Assembly (NCBI RefSeq): GCF_008107625.1
Contig: NZ_SDKK01000008.1
Coordinates: forward strand, 1-64,000
Source: Zoogloea oleivorans
Lineage (GTDB): Bacteria; Pseudomonadota; Gammaproteobacteria; Burkholderiales; Rhodocyclaceae
Length of the DNA stretch: 64,000 nt
Reading direction: 5' to 3'
The position numbers were made by a program, and so were the translations under genes. Numbering within the stretch: position 1 is the first letter of the stretch; each line of letters opens with the position of its first letter. The notes beneath the pieces are model-generated. The model was not told the DNA's origin, made no database searches, and saw only the letters and a program-made list of their open reading frames with translations. Shown here piece by piece: positions 44,709 to 54,320 of the stretch.

Positions 44709-47175
44709 TGGCTTTTGCTTTCTTCTTTACGCCGCCAACCGCGCTTTTGCGGGGCTTGGCGGTCTTTGCCTTGGATGGTTTGGAGACTTTTGCCTTACTG
44801 GACTTGGGCTTTGCGGCCTTGGGTTTTTCGGCGCGAACGGGGACCACGGCCTCACCGGCATTGACGACCCGGCGACGGGATGCTGCAGCCGGCTTCGTAG
44901 CGACGGGCGAAGGACTAACGGCAGCACCGGCAACCTTGTCGCGGGCGGTCTTGCCAACCCTTTCAGTTGCCCGTTGCGGCCCCTGGATCAAACGGAAGTC
45001 GATCTTGCTGGCTTCCATATTCACCCGAACAAGCTGCACACGGATACGGTCAGACAGGCGATAACGCTCTCCTGTGCGCTCACCGACCAGCGTGTGATGG
45101 GCGTCGTCGAAGTGGAAGTAATCGGTCCCCAGATCCGAGATGTGCACGAGCCCTTCGACAAAAACATCGTCCAGCGCAACAAAGAGGCCGAAAGGTACCA
45201 CCGACGAAACGCTTCCGTCGAACTCCTCGCCAATGCGATCGCGCATGTAGAAGCACTTGAGCCAGTTTTCCACATCCCGGTCAGCCTCATCGGCACGACG
45301 CTCGGTCATCGAGCAATGCACGCCGATGGCACTCCAGTCACCGGCATCCTGCGCCGGCTGGTAGTGCTGTCCGGTCAGCACGGCCTTGATGGCGCGATGC
45401 ACGAGGAGGTCCGGGTAACGACGAATCGGCGAAGTAAAGTGAGTGTAAGCCTCGTAAGCCAGACCAAAGTGGCCAAGGTTGTCCGGGCTGTAAACCGCCT
45501 GACGCAACGAGCGCAACATCACGGTCTGGAGCAACTGGAGATCCGGCCGACCCTTGAGGGCTTCGAGCAACTTGGCGTAATCGGCCGCCTTCGGCTCGTC
45601 ACCGCCGGGCAACTGGAGTCCGAACTCGCCAAGGAACTCGCGCAGCTTGGCAAGCTTCTCGGGTGTCGGACCTTCATGAACGCGATACAGAGCCGGTTGT
45701 TCATGCGCCTGCAGAAACTCCGAGGCACACACGTTGGCAGCCAGCATGCACTCCTCGATGAGCCGATGAGCATCATTGCGACTCTCCGGGATGATCTTCT
45801 CGATCTTCCCGTTGTCGTCGAAAACCATCCGGGTTTCCTGGGTTTCAAAATCGATCGCGCCACGCTTGGCCCGGGCCTTCAGGAGCACTCGGAAGAGCTT
45901 GTCCAGATTCTGCAGGTGGGGCAGCAGTTCGCCGATGATTTCCAGCGCGCCCGGCTCCTTGTCGTACAGCGCCGCCGCCACCTGGTTGTAGGTGAGGCGC
46001 GCCTTCGAGAACATCACAGCCGGGTAGAAGCGGTATTGCTTGATCACGCCGGTCTGGGACAAGGACATGTCACAAACCATGCAAAGACGTTCGACCTGGG
46101 GATTGAGGGAACACAAGCCATTGGAGATCTTCTCCGGCAGCATCGGAATCACCCGCCGGGGGAAATACACCGAATTGCCCCGATCATAGGACTCGCTATC
46201 CAGCGCCGAACCAACGGACACGTAATGGGAGACATCCGCGATCGCCACCACCAGGCGGAAGCCACGCCCCTCGCGCTCGCAGAACACCGCATCGTCGAAA
46301 TCCCTGGCGGTCTCGCCGTCGATGGTGACCAATGGGAGCGCGGTAATGTCTTCCCTGCCCTTCCAGTCCATCTTGCGAACCTTGTCCGGCAAGCGCCGCG
46401 CCTGCTCCTTGGCCGCCTTTGAAAACTCGAAGGGCAGTTCGTGCTTGCGCAACGCGATCTCGATCTCCATTCCCGGATCAGCGTAATTGCCGAGAACTTC
46501 AACGACCTTGCCGATAGGCTGAGCGTAGCGCGTCGGTTGCTCAACAAGCTCCACGACCACCACCTGGCCAGCTACAGCCTTTGACTTGGCACCGGGCGCA
46601 AGCAGGATCTCCTGGGAGATGCGACGGTTCTCCGGCACTACCAGTGTGACGCCGTTTTCGACCAGCACCCGACCGACAATGCGCGTATTGGCCCGCTCAA
46701 GCACTTCAACCAGCTTGCCTTCCGGACGGCCGCGACGATCCAGGCCAGCCACACGCACCATGACCCGGTCGCCGTGCAGCACTTCGCGCATCTCGTTGGG
46801 GCCGAGGAAAATGTCCGCCCCTTCGTCGTCCGACACGACGAAGCCATAGCCATCCGGGTGACCCTGGACGGTGCCGCGGACAAGATCCGCCTTTGAGGGA
46901 AGCAAGTAGGCGTTGCGCCGATTGCGCATCACCTGACCATCCCGCTCCATCGCAAACATGCGACGTTCGAAAAATTCGCGCTCGACTTCCTGGATGTCCA
47001 TCGCAACGACCAGTTCAGCGAACGGCATCGGCACACCCAGCTCGGCGAGTGTCTGGATGATGAATTCGCGACTCGGGAGCGGGAAGTCGTACTTTTGACA
47101 TTCGCGCTCGAAGAAGGGGTCGCTGCGGCGCAGCTTGCTTAATTTTTGGGTATTTTTTGATTTTGATATTGACAC
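44701..47175 (-). CDS. rnr: Ribonuclease R
   Basis: An 824-residue 3'-5' exoribonuclease. It has an N-terminal winged-helix region, cold-shock domains, an RNB catalytic domain with [17 protein letters not shown] (metal-binding Asp cluster) and an S1 domain ([19 protein letters not shown]). A Lys/Ala/Pro-rich tail of about 70 residues ends it. It degrades structured RNA and defective ribosomes. The start is GTG with no evident Shine-Dalgarno, and it overlaps the -35 box of the divergent tRNA-Leu promoter. Confidence 0.95.
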   Translation of the reverse strand: MSISKSKNTQKLSKLRRSDPFFERECQKYDFPLPSREFIIQTLAELGVPMPFAELVVAMDIQEVEREFFERRMFAMERDGQVMRNRRNAYLLPSKADLVRGTVQGHPDGYGFVVSDDEGADIFLGPNEMREVLHGDRVMVRVAGLDRRGRPEGKLVEVLERANTRIVGRVLVENGVTLVVPENRRISQEILLAPGAKSKAVAGQVVVVELVEQPTRYAQPIGKVVEVLGNYADPGMEIEIALRKHELPFEFSKAAKEQARRLPDKVRKMDWKGREDITALPLVTIDGETARDFDDAVFCEREGRGFRLVVAIADVSHYVSVGSALDSESYDRGNSVYFPRRVIPMLPEKISNGLCSLNPQVERLCMVCDMSLSQTGVIKQYRFYPAVMFSKARLTYNQVAAALYDKEPGALEIIGELLPHLQNLDKLFRVLLKARAKRGAIDFETQETRMVFDDNGKIEKIIPESRNDAHRLIEECMLAANVCASEFLQAHEQPALYRVHEGPTPEKLAKLREFLGEFGLQLPGGDEPKAADYAKLLEALKGRPDLQLLQTVMLRSLRQAVYSPDNLGHFGLAYEAYTHFTSPIRRYPDLLVHRAIKAVLTGQHYQPAQDAGDWSAIGVHCSMTERRADEADRDVENWLKCFYMRDRIGEEFDGSVSSVVPFGLFVALDDVFVEGLVHISDLGTDYFHFDDAHHTLVGERTGERYRLSDRIRVQLVRVNMEASKIDFRLIQGPQRATERVGKTARDKVAGAAVSPSPVATKPAAASRRRVVNAGEAVVPVRAEKPKAAKPKSSKAKVSKPSKAKTAKPRKSAVGGVKKKAKASV

Positions 47176-47196
47176 GGATATTTTCTACTCTATAAT
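47169..47196 (+). promoter_or_regulatory. Promoter of tRNA-Leu copy 1
   Basis: TTGACA (47169-47174), 16-bp spacer, TATAAT (47191-47196). The -35 box overlaps the rnr start codon on the other strand. Confidence 0.85.
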
Positions 47197-47208
47197 TTTT
47201 AGCTCGTT

Positions 47209-47293
47209 GCCCAGATGGCGAAATTGGTAGACGCGCTAGTTTCAGGTACTAGTGCCGCGAGGCGTGGAGGTTCGAGTCCTCTTCTGGGCACCA
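47209..47293 (+). tRNA. tRNA-Leu (CAG), copy 1
   Basis: 85 bases with encoded CCA: acceptor GCCCAGA/TCTGGGC, D-arm with GGTAGACGC, anticodon loop TTCAGGT (CAG), a long class II variable arm and T-arm GGTTCGAGTCC. Identical in sequence to copies 2 and 3. Confidence 0.98.
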
Positions 47294-47304
47294 AGCATTT
47301 CGGG

Positions 47305-47335
47305 AAAGCCGGTCTTTTTGACCGGCTTTTTCTTT
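47305..47335 (+). terminator. Terminator of tRNA-Leu copy 1
   Basis: AAAGCCGGTC/GACCGGCTTT stem, TTTTT loop, T-rich tail, 11 bases after the tRNA. Confidence 0.93.
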
Positions 47336-47385
47336 GTCTGATTCGCTTTCAGAAATCTTTCCACAGCAGCCTGATCGTTTAAGTT

Positions 47386-47413
47386 TTGCGTTGGCATCAA
47401 TTTGTTCTATAAT
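47386..47413 (+). promoter_or_regulatory. Promoter of tRNA-Leu copy 2
   Basis: TTGCGT (47386-47391), 16-bp spacer, TATAAT (47408-47413). Confidence 0.8.
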
Positions 47414-47425
47414 AGCGCCTTCGTT

Positions 47426-47510
47426 GCCCAGATGGCGAAATTGGTAGACGCGCTAGTTTCAGGTACTAGTGCCGCGAGGCGTGGAGGTTCGAGTCCTCTT
47501 CTGGGCACCA
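47426..47510 (+). tRNA. tRNA-Leu (CAG), copy 2
   Basis: Same 85-base sequence as copy 1, 217 bases further on. The CGTT just upstream is also shared. Confidence 0.98.
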
Positions 47511-47521
47511 AGCATTTCGGG

Positions 47522-47552
47522 AAAGCCGGTCTTTTAGACCGGCTTTTTCTTT
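47522..47552 (+). terminator. Terminator of tRNA-Leu copy 2
   Basis: AAAGCCGGTC/GACCGGCTTT stem with TTTTA loop and T tail; one base differs from the first terminator in the loop. Confidence 0.93.
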
Positions 47553-47598
47553 GTCTGTTCCAGCTGGAGCAGTTATTAAAAATAGCTTCACGAATCTC

Positions 47599-47626
47599 TT
47601 GCATTACTTAAAAATCAGTCTATAAT
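47599..47626 (+). promoter_or_regulatory. Promoter of tRNA-Leu copy 3
   Basis: TTGCAT (47599-47604), 16-bp spacer, TATAAT (47621-47626). Confidence 0.8.
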
Positions 47627-47638
47627 TCGGTCTTCGTT

Positions 47639-47723
47639 GCCCAGATGGCGAAATTGGTAGACGCGCTAGTTTCAGGTACTAGTGCCGCGAGGCGTGGAGG
47701 TTCGAGTCCTCTTCTGGGCACCA
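47639..47723 (+). tRNA. tRNA-Leu (CAG), copy 3
   Basis: Same 85-base sequence as copies 1 and 2, 213 bases after copy 2. Its terminator stem differs. Confidence 0.98.
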
Positions 47724-47734
47724 AGCATTTCAGG

Positions 47735-47765
47735 AAAGGCCAGTCATTTGACTGGCCTTTTTCTC
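47735..47765 (+). terminator. Terminator of tRNA-Leu copy 3
   Basis: AAAGGCCAGTC/GACTGGCCTTT stem with ATTT loop. The stem sequence is unrelated to that of the other two copies but has the same geometry. Confidence 0.9.
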
Positions 47766-47790
47766 GTTCACTCGAACAGACCTATTCCAT

Positions 47791-47847
47791 CCAAAAAAAC
47801 AGCCCGGGCAGTGACAACAACCCGAAGGTATTGTCACTGCCCGGGCT
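47791..47847 (-). terminator. purA terminator
   Basis: A 17-bp perfect stem (47801-47817 with 47831-47847) and a 13-base loop, with a run of T on the minus strand (47792-47799 complement), 25 bases after purA. Confidence 0.92.
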
Positions 47848-47871
47848 GGGCAGTGCTGGTTCAGAAAGCGA

Positions 47872-49182
47872 TCAGGCGCCGAACGGGTGACGCTTCAGAA
47901 TCGTTTCGTCGCGTTCCGGACCCGTCGAGATGACGTCGATGGAAATCTCGCAGATTTCCTCGATCCGGTGCAGGTAGGCACGCGCCTCCGGCGGCAACGC
48001 GTCCCAGGTGCAGGCCCCAAACGTGGTGCCACTCCAGCCGGGCATCGTTTCCAGAATCGGCTCGCAACGCACCACTTCTTCAGCGCCCATCGGCAACAGG
48101 TCGATCCGCTTGCCATCGAGCATATAGCCGGTGCACAGCTTCAGTTCCGTCAGACCATCAAGAACGTCCAGCTTGGTAATACACAAGCCCGAAACACCGT
48201 TGATGATGATGGAGCGCTTCAGCGCCGCCAGGTCAAGCCAGCCACAACGACGCTTGCGGCCGGTAACCGTACCGAATTCGCGACCGACCGTGGACATCTG
48301 ATAACCCGGCGTACCCTCGGTTTCAAAGTCCAGCTCGGTGGGGAACGGGCCGCCACCGACGCGGGTACAGTAGGCCTTGGTGATGCCCAGCACGTAATGT
48401 AGACGACCGGGACCAACACCTGAACCGGCTGCCGCCTGCCCTGCCACACAGTTGCTGGAAGTCACGAACGGGTAGGTCCCGTGATCGATGTCGAGCAGCG
48501 TGCCCTGGGCACCTTCGAACAGCAGGTTGCCGCCGGCCTTGTTGATCGCATACAGATCAGCCGACACGTCGGTGACCATCGGGCGAATCTCTTCGACGTC
48601 CGCCATGGCCTGGTCGAAAACGGCCTGAAATTCCACCGGCTCGGCGCCGAGGTAATTGGTCAGAACGAAGTTGTGGTAATCCAGAACCTCGGCAAGCTTC
48701 TCGGCGAAACGCTTCGGATCAAACAGGTCGTAGACGCGCAGAGCGCGACGGGACACCTTGTCCTCGTAAGTCGGGCCAATGCCCTTGCCGGTCGTACCGA
48801 TCTTTTCACCGGCACTCTTCTTGGCCTCGCGGGCACGATCAAGCGCAGAGTGATAACCCAGAATGAGCGGGCAGCCCGGGCTGATTTTCAGGCGGTCACG
48901 AACCTTGATGCCGCCGGCCTCGAGCCCGCGGACCTCCGCCAACAGGTGATGAACGTCGAGCACGACGCCATTGCCGATGAAGCACTGCACTCCCTCCCGG
49001 ACAATGCCGGAAGGAACCAGGTTCAGCTTGTATTCGGTGGTGCCGACGACCAGCGTATGTCCGGCATTGTGACCGCCCTGAAAGCGGACCACGCCCTGCG
49101 CCTGATCGGTCAGCCAGTCAACGATCTTGCCCTTGCCTTCATCACCCCACTGGGTACCAACAACTACTACGTTCTTAGCCAT
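47872..49182 (-). CDS. purA: Adenylosuccinate synthetase
   Basis: A 436-residue enzyme joining IMP and aspartate with GTP in AMP synthesis. N-terminal [18 protein letters not shown] (GTP loop), catalytic His in GGHNAGHTL, and the conserved [21 protein letters not shown] in short pieces. The MAKNVVVVG start is canonical. It begins 4 bases after the hisZ stop and ends the operon at a strong terminator. Confidence 0.97.
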   Translation of the reverse strand: MAKNVVVVGTQWGDEGKGKIVDWLTDQAQGVVRFQGGHNAGHTLVVGTTEYKLNLVPSGIVREGVQCFIGNGVVLDVHHLLAEVRGLEAGGIKVRDRLKISPGCPLILGYHSALDRAREAKKSAGEKIGTTGKGIGPTYEDKVSRRALRVYDLFDPKRFAEKLAEVLDYHNFVLTNYLGAEPVEFQAVFDQAMADVEEIRPMVTDVSADLYAINKAGGNLLFEGAQGTLLDIDHGTYPFVTSSNCVAGQAAAGSGVGPGRLHYVLGITKAYCTRVGGGPFPTELDFETEGTPGYQMSTVGREFGTVTGRKRRCGWLDLAALKRSIIINGVSGLCITKLDVLDGLTELKLCTGYMLDGKRIDLLPMGAEEVVRCEPILETMPGWSGTTFGACTWDALPPEARAYLHRIEEICEISIDVISTGPERDETILKRHPFGA

Positions 49183-49186
49183 ATAT

Positions 49187-50344
49187 TCACTCTCCCTGAA
49201 GCGGTTCAACCTGCCAGGCGCCGCCCCGCAGAACAAGATGCCGATCACAACCGGCCTCACGCCACGTGCCTTCATGGCCGGGCAATTCAATCGTTACATT
49301 TTCACCTTCTGCACGCAGGCGGGCTACTGCTTCCTTGAAACCAGGCTCCGCCGTCGGAGAAGCCAGAACTCCCCCCACAAGCACCGCATCGGCAACCTGG
49401 GCAGCCAGCTCTCGCAAATCGAGGCTGAAACCCGTTGCCGGACGGCCACGACCAAAAGCCCGACCTACGCTGTCGTAACGACCACCGAGTGCCAGCGCCA
49501 CCGGTGAACGACCGCCGTAAGCGGCGAACACGACGCCGCTGTGATAGTGATAGCCACGCAGATCGGCCAGATCAAAGCTGATCGGCAAATCGGCCAGCTC
49601 TGCGGCGAGCTGCTCAAGCTCGCCCAGCGCAGTCATGATCTCGACATCATTCGGCAGGATCTCCCTTGCCTTGGTCAGCACGTCGGCACCGCCATACAGC
49701 GTCGGCAAGGCAAGCAGAGCCCTGGAAACTTCGTCGGAAACATCACGGAGAAGCTCGCGCAATCCCGGCAAATCCTTGGCCTGCAGGCAATCGAAAAGCG
49801 CCTCCTCGCGTTCCGGGAGGAGGCCTGCCTTGCTGGCCAGGGCCTTGAAAAGACCAACGTGCCCGAGATCAATCCGCGACGTGCCGACGCCCGCCGTCTG
49901 CAGGGACTCTGCCAGCAGCCGAATGACTTCCGCGTCGGCTTCGAGCCCGGCATGACCGTAGATTTCGGCCCCCAGTTGCAGCGGCTCGCGGGTGGCTGTC
50001 AGCGAGGACGGCACCGCGTGAGCGACACTGCCGCAATAACACAGGCGGGCAACGCCCTTCCGGTTGAGCAGATGGGCATCGATACGTGCAACCTGCGGCG
50101 TGATGTCAGCACGTACGCCCATCGTGCGGCCGGAGAGCTGGTCGACGAGCTTCAGCGTTTTCAGTTGAAGATCCTGACCGGCACCGGTCAGCAGGGACTC
50201 CAGGTACTCAAGAAGCGGCGGTGCGACCAACTGGTAGCCATTCACACGGAAGGCATCAAGCAGACGACGGCGCAGGTCTTCGAGCTTTGCCGCCTCGGCG
50301 GGCAAAGCATCCTGGATATATTCGGGTAGAACCCAACGCAACAT
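49187..50344 (-). CDS. hisZ: ATP phosphoribosyltransferase regulatory subunit
   Basis: A 385-residue HisRS-like protein without aminoacylation function, required with short-form HisG for histidine synthesis. It starts [15 protein letters not shown], and shows the class II motif-2-like [13 protein letters not shown] and [15 protein letters not shown]. The ATG is preferred over a TTG two codons upstream. No hisG is in the window. The placement between DUF2065 and purA is standard in beta-proteobacteria. Confidence 0.95.
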   Translation of the reverse strand: MLRWVLPEYIQDALPAEAAKLEDLRRRLLDAFRVNGYQLVAPPLLEYLESLLTGAGQDLQLKTLKLVDQLSGRTMGVRADITPQVARIDAHLLNRKGVARLCYCGSVAHAVPSSLTATREPLQLGAEIYGHAGLEADAEVIRLLAESLQTAGVGTSRIDLGHVGLFKALASKAGLLPEREEALFDCLQAKDLPGLRELLRDVSDEVSRALLALPTLYGGADVLTKAREILPNDVEIMTALGELEQLAAELADLPISFDLADLRGYHYHSGVVFAAYGGRSPVALALGGRYDSVGRAFGRGRPATGFSLDLRELAAQVADAVLVGGVLASPTAEPGFKEAVARLRAEGENVTIELPGHEGTWREAGCDRHLVLRGGAWQVEPLQGE

Positions 50345-50356
50345 GGGCAAAGTGCC

Positions 50357-50542
50357 TCAGGAAAAAACAATCAGAATAACGAGGCCGAGAACCATCGAGC
50401 CGAGACCCACAAAGCGGATCTGTCCATCCGCCATGCGAATCAGCCGGGTAAATGTCTCACGCCATGTGGCCGGCGCAATAAAGGGAATCAGGCCTTCGAG
50501 CACCAGCATCAGTGCGAAAGCCAGAATGAGGGTTCGCCCCAT
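50357..50542 (-). CDS. DUF2065 small membrane protein
   Basis: A 61-residue protein with two membrane segments (LILAFALMLVLEGLIPFIAP and FVGLGSMVLGLVILIVFS) and the conserved WRETFTRL between them. DUF2065 proteins follow hflC in many proteobacteria; role unknown, perhaps in the HflKC complex. Its ATG overlaps the hflC stop by one base (TAATG), implying coupled translation. Confidence 0.88.
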   Translation of the reverse strand: MGRTLILAFALMLVLEGLIPFIAPATWRETFTRLIRMADGQIRFVGLGSMVLGLVILIVFS

Positions 50543-51459
50543 TACTTCCCGCTCTTGCCGCCCTTGGCGGACTCGGACGCAGCCGCAGAACGACCGCCTG
50601 CCCCCTTGAGATACTTGAAGAAGTCGGAGTTCGGATCAACAACCATCACGTCAGACTTGTTCTTGAAGCTGTTCCGGTAAGCATCGAGGCTACGGTAGAA
50701 AGCATAGAACTCGGGGCTCTGGTTGAAAGCCTGGGCGTAGATCGCCGACGCCTTGGCATCACCATCGCCCTTGACCACCTGGGCATCGCGATAGGCTTCG
50801 GCGATGATCACTTCCCGCTGCCTGTCGGCGTCGGCCTTGATCTTCTCCGCCTCCGCACCACCCTGGGAACGCAGTTCGTTGGCGACACGCTTGCGTTCAG
50901 CTTCCATCCGGCGATAGACGGACTCGGAAACCTCGGCCGGAAGATCGACCCGCTTGAGACGGACATCCACAATTTGCACGCCGATCTTGCGCGAATCCAG
51001 GTCGGCCTTCAGGCGCATTTCGTCCATGATCTTGTCGCGCTCGCCGGACACTACGTCATGCACGGTGCGCTTGCCGAACTCCTCACGCAAACCGGCATTT
51101 ACGGTTTGCTCAAGGCGGGTCCGGGCGCGCGCCTCATCACCGCCTACGGAGATGTAATAAAGCTTCGGGTCGACAATGCGCCACTTCACGAAAAGATCGA
51201 CGAGAACGTTCTTCTTTTCGGATGTGATGAAGCGCTCAGGCTCGGAAGTATCGAGGGTCAGGATGCGGCTGTCGAAATAACGCACATTTTGAATGAGCGG
51301 AATCTTGAAATGCAGGCCAGGCTCGCTGATCTGACCCTTGACCTCACCCAGCTGAAAGACGAGCGCGTGCTGGCGCTGATCCACCGTGAAGAGCGACATG
51401 GAGAGGATCGCCAGGACAAACAGACCCAGCCCGAAAATGAATGGCAAACGTTCGCGCAT
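50542..51459 (-). CDS. hflC: FtsH protease modulator HflC
   Basis: A 305-residue SPFH/Band 7 protein with one N-terminal helix (FIFGLGLFVLAILSMSLF), then FTVDQRQHALVFQLGEV and the coiled-coil RMEAERKRVANELRSQG. With HflK it forms the large periplasm-facing cage that regulates FtsH proteolysis. The C-terminus is Ala/Ser/Lys-rich. It starts directly at the hflK stop. Confidence 0.95.
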   Translation of the reverse strand: MRERLPFIFGLGLFVLAILSMSLFTVDQRQHALVFQLGEVKGQISEPGLHFKIPLIQNVRYFDSRILTLDTSEPERFITSEKKNVLVDLFVKWRIVDPKLYYISVGGDEARARTRLEQTVNAGLREEFGKRTVHDVVSGERDKIMDEMRLKADLDSRKIGVQIVDVRLKRVDLPAEVSESVYRRMEAERKRVANELRSQGGAEAEKIKADADRQREVIIAEAYRDAQVVKGDGDAKASAIYAQAFNQSPEFYAFYRSLDAYRNSFKNKSDVMVVDPNSDFFKYLKGAGGRSAAASESAKGGKSGK

Positions 51460-52733
51460 TAGCGTTCTCCCCGCTCACGGCTACGTGTCGACTCGCGAGT
51501 ACGGGACTCACCGGAAAGCGCGTCGACCCTGGGCGGCGAAATGTTGTTTTCAGTCGTGGCCGGAGCAGAAGCTGGCCTGGCCATCTGCGGCAAATCAGCC
51601 ACTGGCGCAGCAGACGGCACAGCCGTCGACTGGATGATCTTGTCCAGCGGGAGATAAAGGAGGTTTCCGCTGCCACGAGCGTCCAGCATCACCTTCGTGG
51701 TATTCGAGAAAACCTGCTGCATCGTGTCGATATACATGCGCTGACGCGTCACCTCGGGTGCCTTCGCATACTCCGTGTAGACCTGCTTGAAGCGGGATGC
51801 ATCACCTTCAGCCTGGGCAACTACACGACTCTTGTAAGCATCGGCTTCTTCGAACAATCGGGATGCCGCACCGCGGGCACGGGGAATCACGTCATTGGCG
51901 TAGGCTTGGCCTTCGTTCTTCTGGCGCTCCCGATCCTGACCTGCCTTCACGGCGTCGTCAAAGGCGGCCTGCACCTGCTCGGGCGGCTGGGCGTTCTGCA
52001 TGGTGACCTTGCTGACCTGGATACCTGTCGCATAGCGATCAAGGATCTCCTGGGTGAGCTTCTGGGCGTTGGCAGCAACCTGCTCACGCCCCTCGTAGAG
52101 CACAAAGTCCATCTTGCTCTTGCCGACAACCTCGCGCACAGCCGTTTCTGCAGCCTGGATCACCGAATCATCGGCATTCCGGTTGTTGAAAAGGTATTGC
52201 TGGGGATCCTTCAGGATGTACTGGACAGCAAACTGGATGTTCACGATGTTTTCGTCGTCGGTGAGCATCAGCGCTTCCTTGAGCACCTTGTTGCGCTCTG
52301 AGCCACGGTAGCCAATTTCGACCGTGCGAACACCGGTCAGGTTGACCAGTTCGTGGCTCTGGACCGGGTATGGCAGACGCCAGCGCAAGCCCGGCTCGGT
52401 AGCTTCGAGAAAACGGCCAAACTGAAGAACGATTCCCCGCTGGCTGGCATCCACGATGTAGAAGCCGCTGGCCAGCCAGATGACCGCTGCGAAGGCGGCA
52501 ATCAGCCCTATCCCGCCGCCCACCTGCCGGAAATTGAATTCAGGAATCCGGTTGCCACCGTCTCCGCCACCCGAACCACCGCCATTGCGCCCGGGATCGC
52601 GCCCGAACATGCCGGAAAGCCGCCGATTGAAATCGCGCCAAAGTTCTTCAAGGTCGGGGGGGCCTTGATTGCCATCACCACCGCGCTTGTCGTCGCCGCC
52701 GCGATTGCCCCATTTGGGATCATTGAGAGACAT
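51459..52733 (-). CDS. hflK: FtsH protease modulator HflK
   Basis: A 424-residue SPFH protein. A Gly/Asp/Arg-rich N-terminal segment (MSLNDPKWGNRGGDD) precedes one membrane helix (GGGIGLIAAFAAVIWLASGFYIV, about 75-97), then the Band 7 domain (VDASQRGIVLQFGRF) and a coiled coil. It partners HflC. The start MSLNDPKWG is the family start; upstream in-frame codons overlap the end of hflX. Confidence 0.95.
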   Translation of the reverse strand: MSLNDPKWGNRGGDDKRGGDGNQGPPDLEELWRDFNRRLSGMFGRDPGRNGGGSGGGDGGNRIPEFNFRQVGGGIGLIAAFAAVIWLASGFYIVDASQRGIVLQFGRFLEATEPGLRWRLPYPVQSHELVNLTGVRTVEIGYRGSERNKVLKEALMLTDDENIVNIQFAVQYILKDPQQYLFNNRNADDSVIQAAETAVREVVGKSKMDFVLYEGREQVAANAQKLTQEILDRYATGIQVSKVTMQNAQPPEQVQAAFDDAVKAGQDRERQKNEGQAYANDVIPRARGAASRLFEEADAYKSRVVAQAEGDASRFKQVYTEYAKAPEVTRQRMYIDTMQQVFSNTTKVMLDARGSGNLLYLPLDKIIQSTAVPSAAPVADLPQMARPASAPATTENNISPPRVDALSGESRTRESTRSRERGER

Positions 52734-52792
52734 GAGGATGCCTGAGATCACAGTGAAAAATCCGTTCCGGGAAGTATGGCAACCAGGATTCA

Positions 52793-53926
52793 TCAATTCG
52801 AATCCGATGTTGCCGAGCTAGCAGTCAGCGCTGCCTTGTGGGCCAGAGCAACGTCGGTAAGCACCTTGCGCAACAGGCCTACTCCGTCCCCTGTTCTGGC
52901 GCTGAGCAAAACGCGCGTGATATTACCATAAGCGTCCTGCTGGACTTCCGGGCTTGCCAGCGTGGCGTCGACCTTGTTCCATACCTGAATCTGGGGAAGC
53001 ATACCGGCTCCGATTTCTTCAAGTACGCCATTGACCGCAGCGATCTGTCCTTCCCTGTCTTCGCTCGATGCATCCACTACATGGAGCAGGAGATCGGCAG
53101 AGATGGTCTCCTCCAGCGTCGCATGAAATGCGGCGACGAGTGAGTGAGGCAAGTCCCGAATGAATCCGACCGTGTCGGACAGGACGACGTTCCCCGCCTC
53201 CCCAAGAAAAAGGCGGCGGGACGTTGTATCGAGCGTGGCAAACAACTGGTCGGCTGCATACGCGCCGGCCTTGGTCAGGGCATTAAAGAGCGTTGACTTG
53301 CCCGCGTTGGTATAACCAACAAGGGAAATGGAAAGCACGTCACGCCGCTCCCGGGCCCGCCGGCGCACCGCACGCTGACGTTCCAGTTGCGCCAGGCGCC
53401 CCTTGAGAAGCTTGACCCGCTCGCCAAGCAGGCGGCGGTCGGTTTCCAGCTGCTTTTCACCCGGACCGCGCAGACCAATGCCACCTTTCTGGCGCTCCAG
53501 GTGCGTCCAGCCGCGAACCAGGCGGGTGGACAAATGCTGCAATTGCGCGAGCTCTACCTGCAACTTGCCTTCATGGCTCTTCGCCCGGAGGGCAAAGATG
53601 TCGAGGATCAGCGCAGAACGGTCAACAACGCGGCAATCCAGCTTGCGCTCCAGATTGCGCTGTTGAGCGGCGGTGATATCGTGATTGAAAATCACGATAT
53701 CGGCTTCGTTCAGCTGGGCGGCAGTGCCGACCTCCTCCGCCTTTCCCTTACCGACAAAAAAAGCGGAATCGGGTGCCTGACGGCGGCCCTGGACAATGCC
53801 CACGACCGTCGCGCCGGCACTGCTGGCCAGCAAGCCCACCTCAGCCAGGCGTTCGTCAATGCCGCCCTGGCCGAAATCAACCTGAACCAGAATGGCGCGG
53901 GTCCCGGCAGCAGGTCTGTCAAACAC
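52793..53926 (-). CDS. hflX: GTPase HflX
   Basis: A 377-residue ribosome-associated GTPase. The N-terminal HflX domain has PDSAFFVGKGKAEEV and GIGLRGPGEKQLETDRR; G1 is GYTNAGKSTLFN, G3 DTVGFIRDLP, G4 NKVD. It splits stalled ribosomes under stress. The start codon is GTG. It lies between hfq and hflK, the usual arrangement. Confidence 0.95.
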   Translation of the reverse strand: MFDRPAAGTRAILVQVDFGQGGIDERLAEVGLLASSAGATVVGIVQGRRQAPDSAFFVGKGKAEEVGTAAQLNEADIVIFNHDITAAQQRNLERKLDCRVVDRSALILDIFALRAKSHEGKLQVELAQLQHLSTRLVRGWTHLERQKGGIGLRGPGEKQLETDRRLLGERVKLLKGRLAQLERQRAVRRRARERRDVLSISLVGYTNAGKSTLFNALTKAGAYAADQLFATLDTTSRRLFLGEAGNVVLSDTVGFIRDLPHSLVAAFHATLEETISADLLLHVVDASSEDREGQIAAVNGVLEEIGAGMLPQIQVWNKVDATLASPEVQQDAYGNITRVLLSARTGDGVGLLRKVLTDVALAHKAALTASSATSDSN

Positions 53927-53977
53927 GATAAAACCCGAAGTCGAAATGGCCGAAAACCGGCCGGATGAGAGAGAAAC

Positions 53978-54220
53978 TCAGCTGGCAACCTCGTTTTGTT
54001 CCTGCTGGATATTGACCGGACGGGCCGGAACAACCGTGGAAATGGCGTGCTTGTACACCATCTGCGTGACCGTATTCTTCAACAGCACGACGTACTGGTC
54101 GAAGGACTCGACTTGTCCCTGCAACTTGATCCCGTTCACAAGATAGATGGAAACCGGAACGTGCTCGCGCCGAAGCGCATTGAGGAATGGATCTTGAAGG
54201 AGTTGCCCCTTGTTGCTCAT
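53978..54220 (-). CDS. hfq: RNA chaperone Hfq
   Basis: An 80-residue Sm-like protein, [20 protein letters not shown], with Sm1 residues [10 protein letters not shown] and Sm2 [10 protein letters not shown]. It lacks a long C-terminal tail, as usual in beta-proteobacteria. It binds small RNAs and A-rich or U-rich mRNA sites, so the candidate small RNAs in this window could depend on it. A promoter -10 lies about 32 bases upstream. Confidence 0.98.
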   Translation of the reverse strand: MSNKGQLLQDPFLNALRREHVPVSIYLVNGIKLQGQVESFDQYVVLLKNTVTQMVYKHAISTVVPARPVNIQQEQNEVAS

Positions 54221-54251
54221 GGTAGAACCTCTATGGTTTTAGTTTGGAATA

Positions 54252-54257
54252 ATTATA
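54252..54257 (-). promoter_or_regulatory. -10 box of an hfq promoter
   Basis: A perfect TATAAT on the minus strand, 31 bases before the hfq ATG; no clear -35 partner, so an activator or a weak -35 is implied. AGAGGT precedes the start codon as ribosome site. Confidence 0.5.
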
Positions 54258-54320
54258 GAGCCATTTGCTGCACTGCCGCATGGAAGGCAGCAAGCCGCCC
54301 GTTGGTGTGGAAGCGGTTCT

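Noticed and set aside
47209-47723. Regularly spaced 85-base direct repeats as a possible CRISPR or mobile element
   Set aside because: Each repeat is a complete tRNA-Leu with cloverleaf and CCA; spacers are promoters and terminators.
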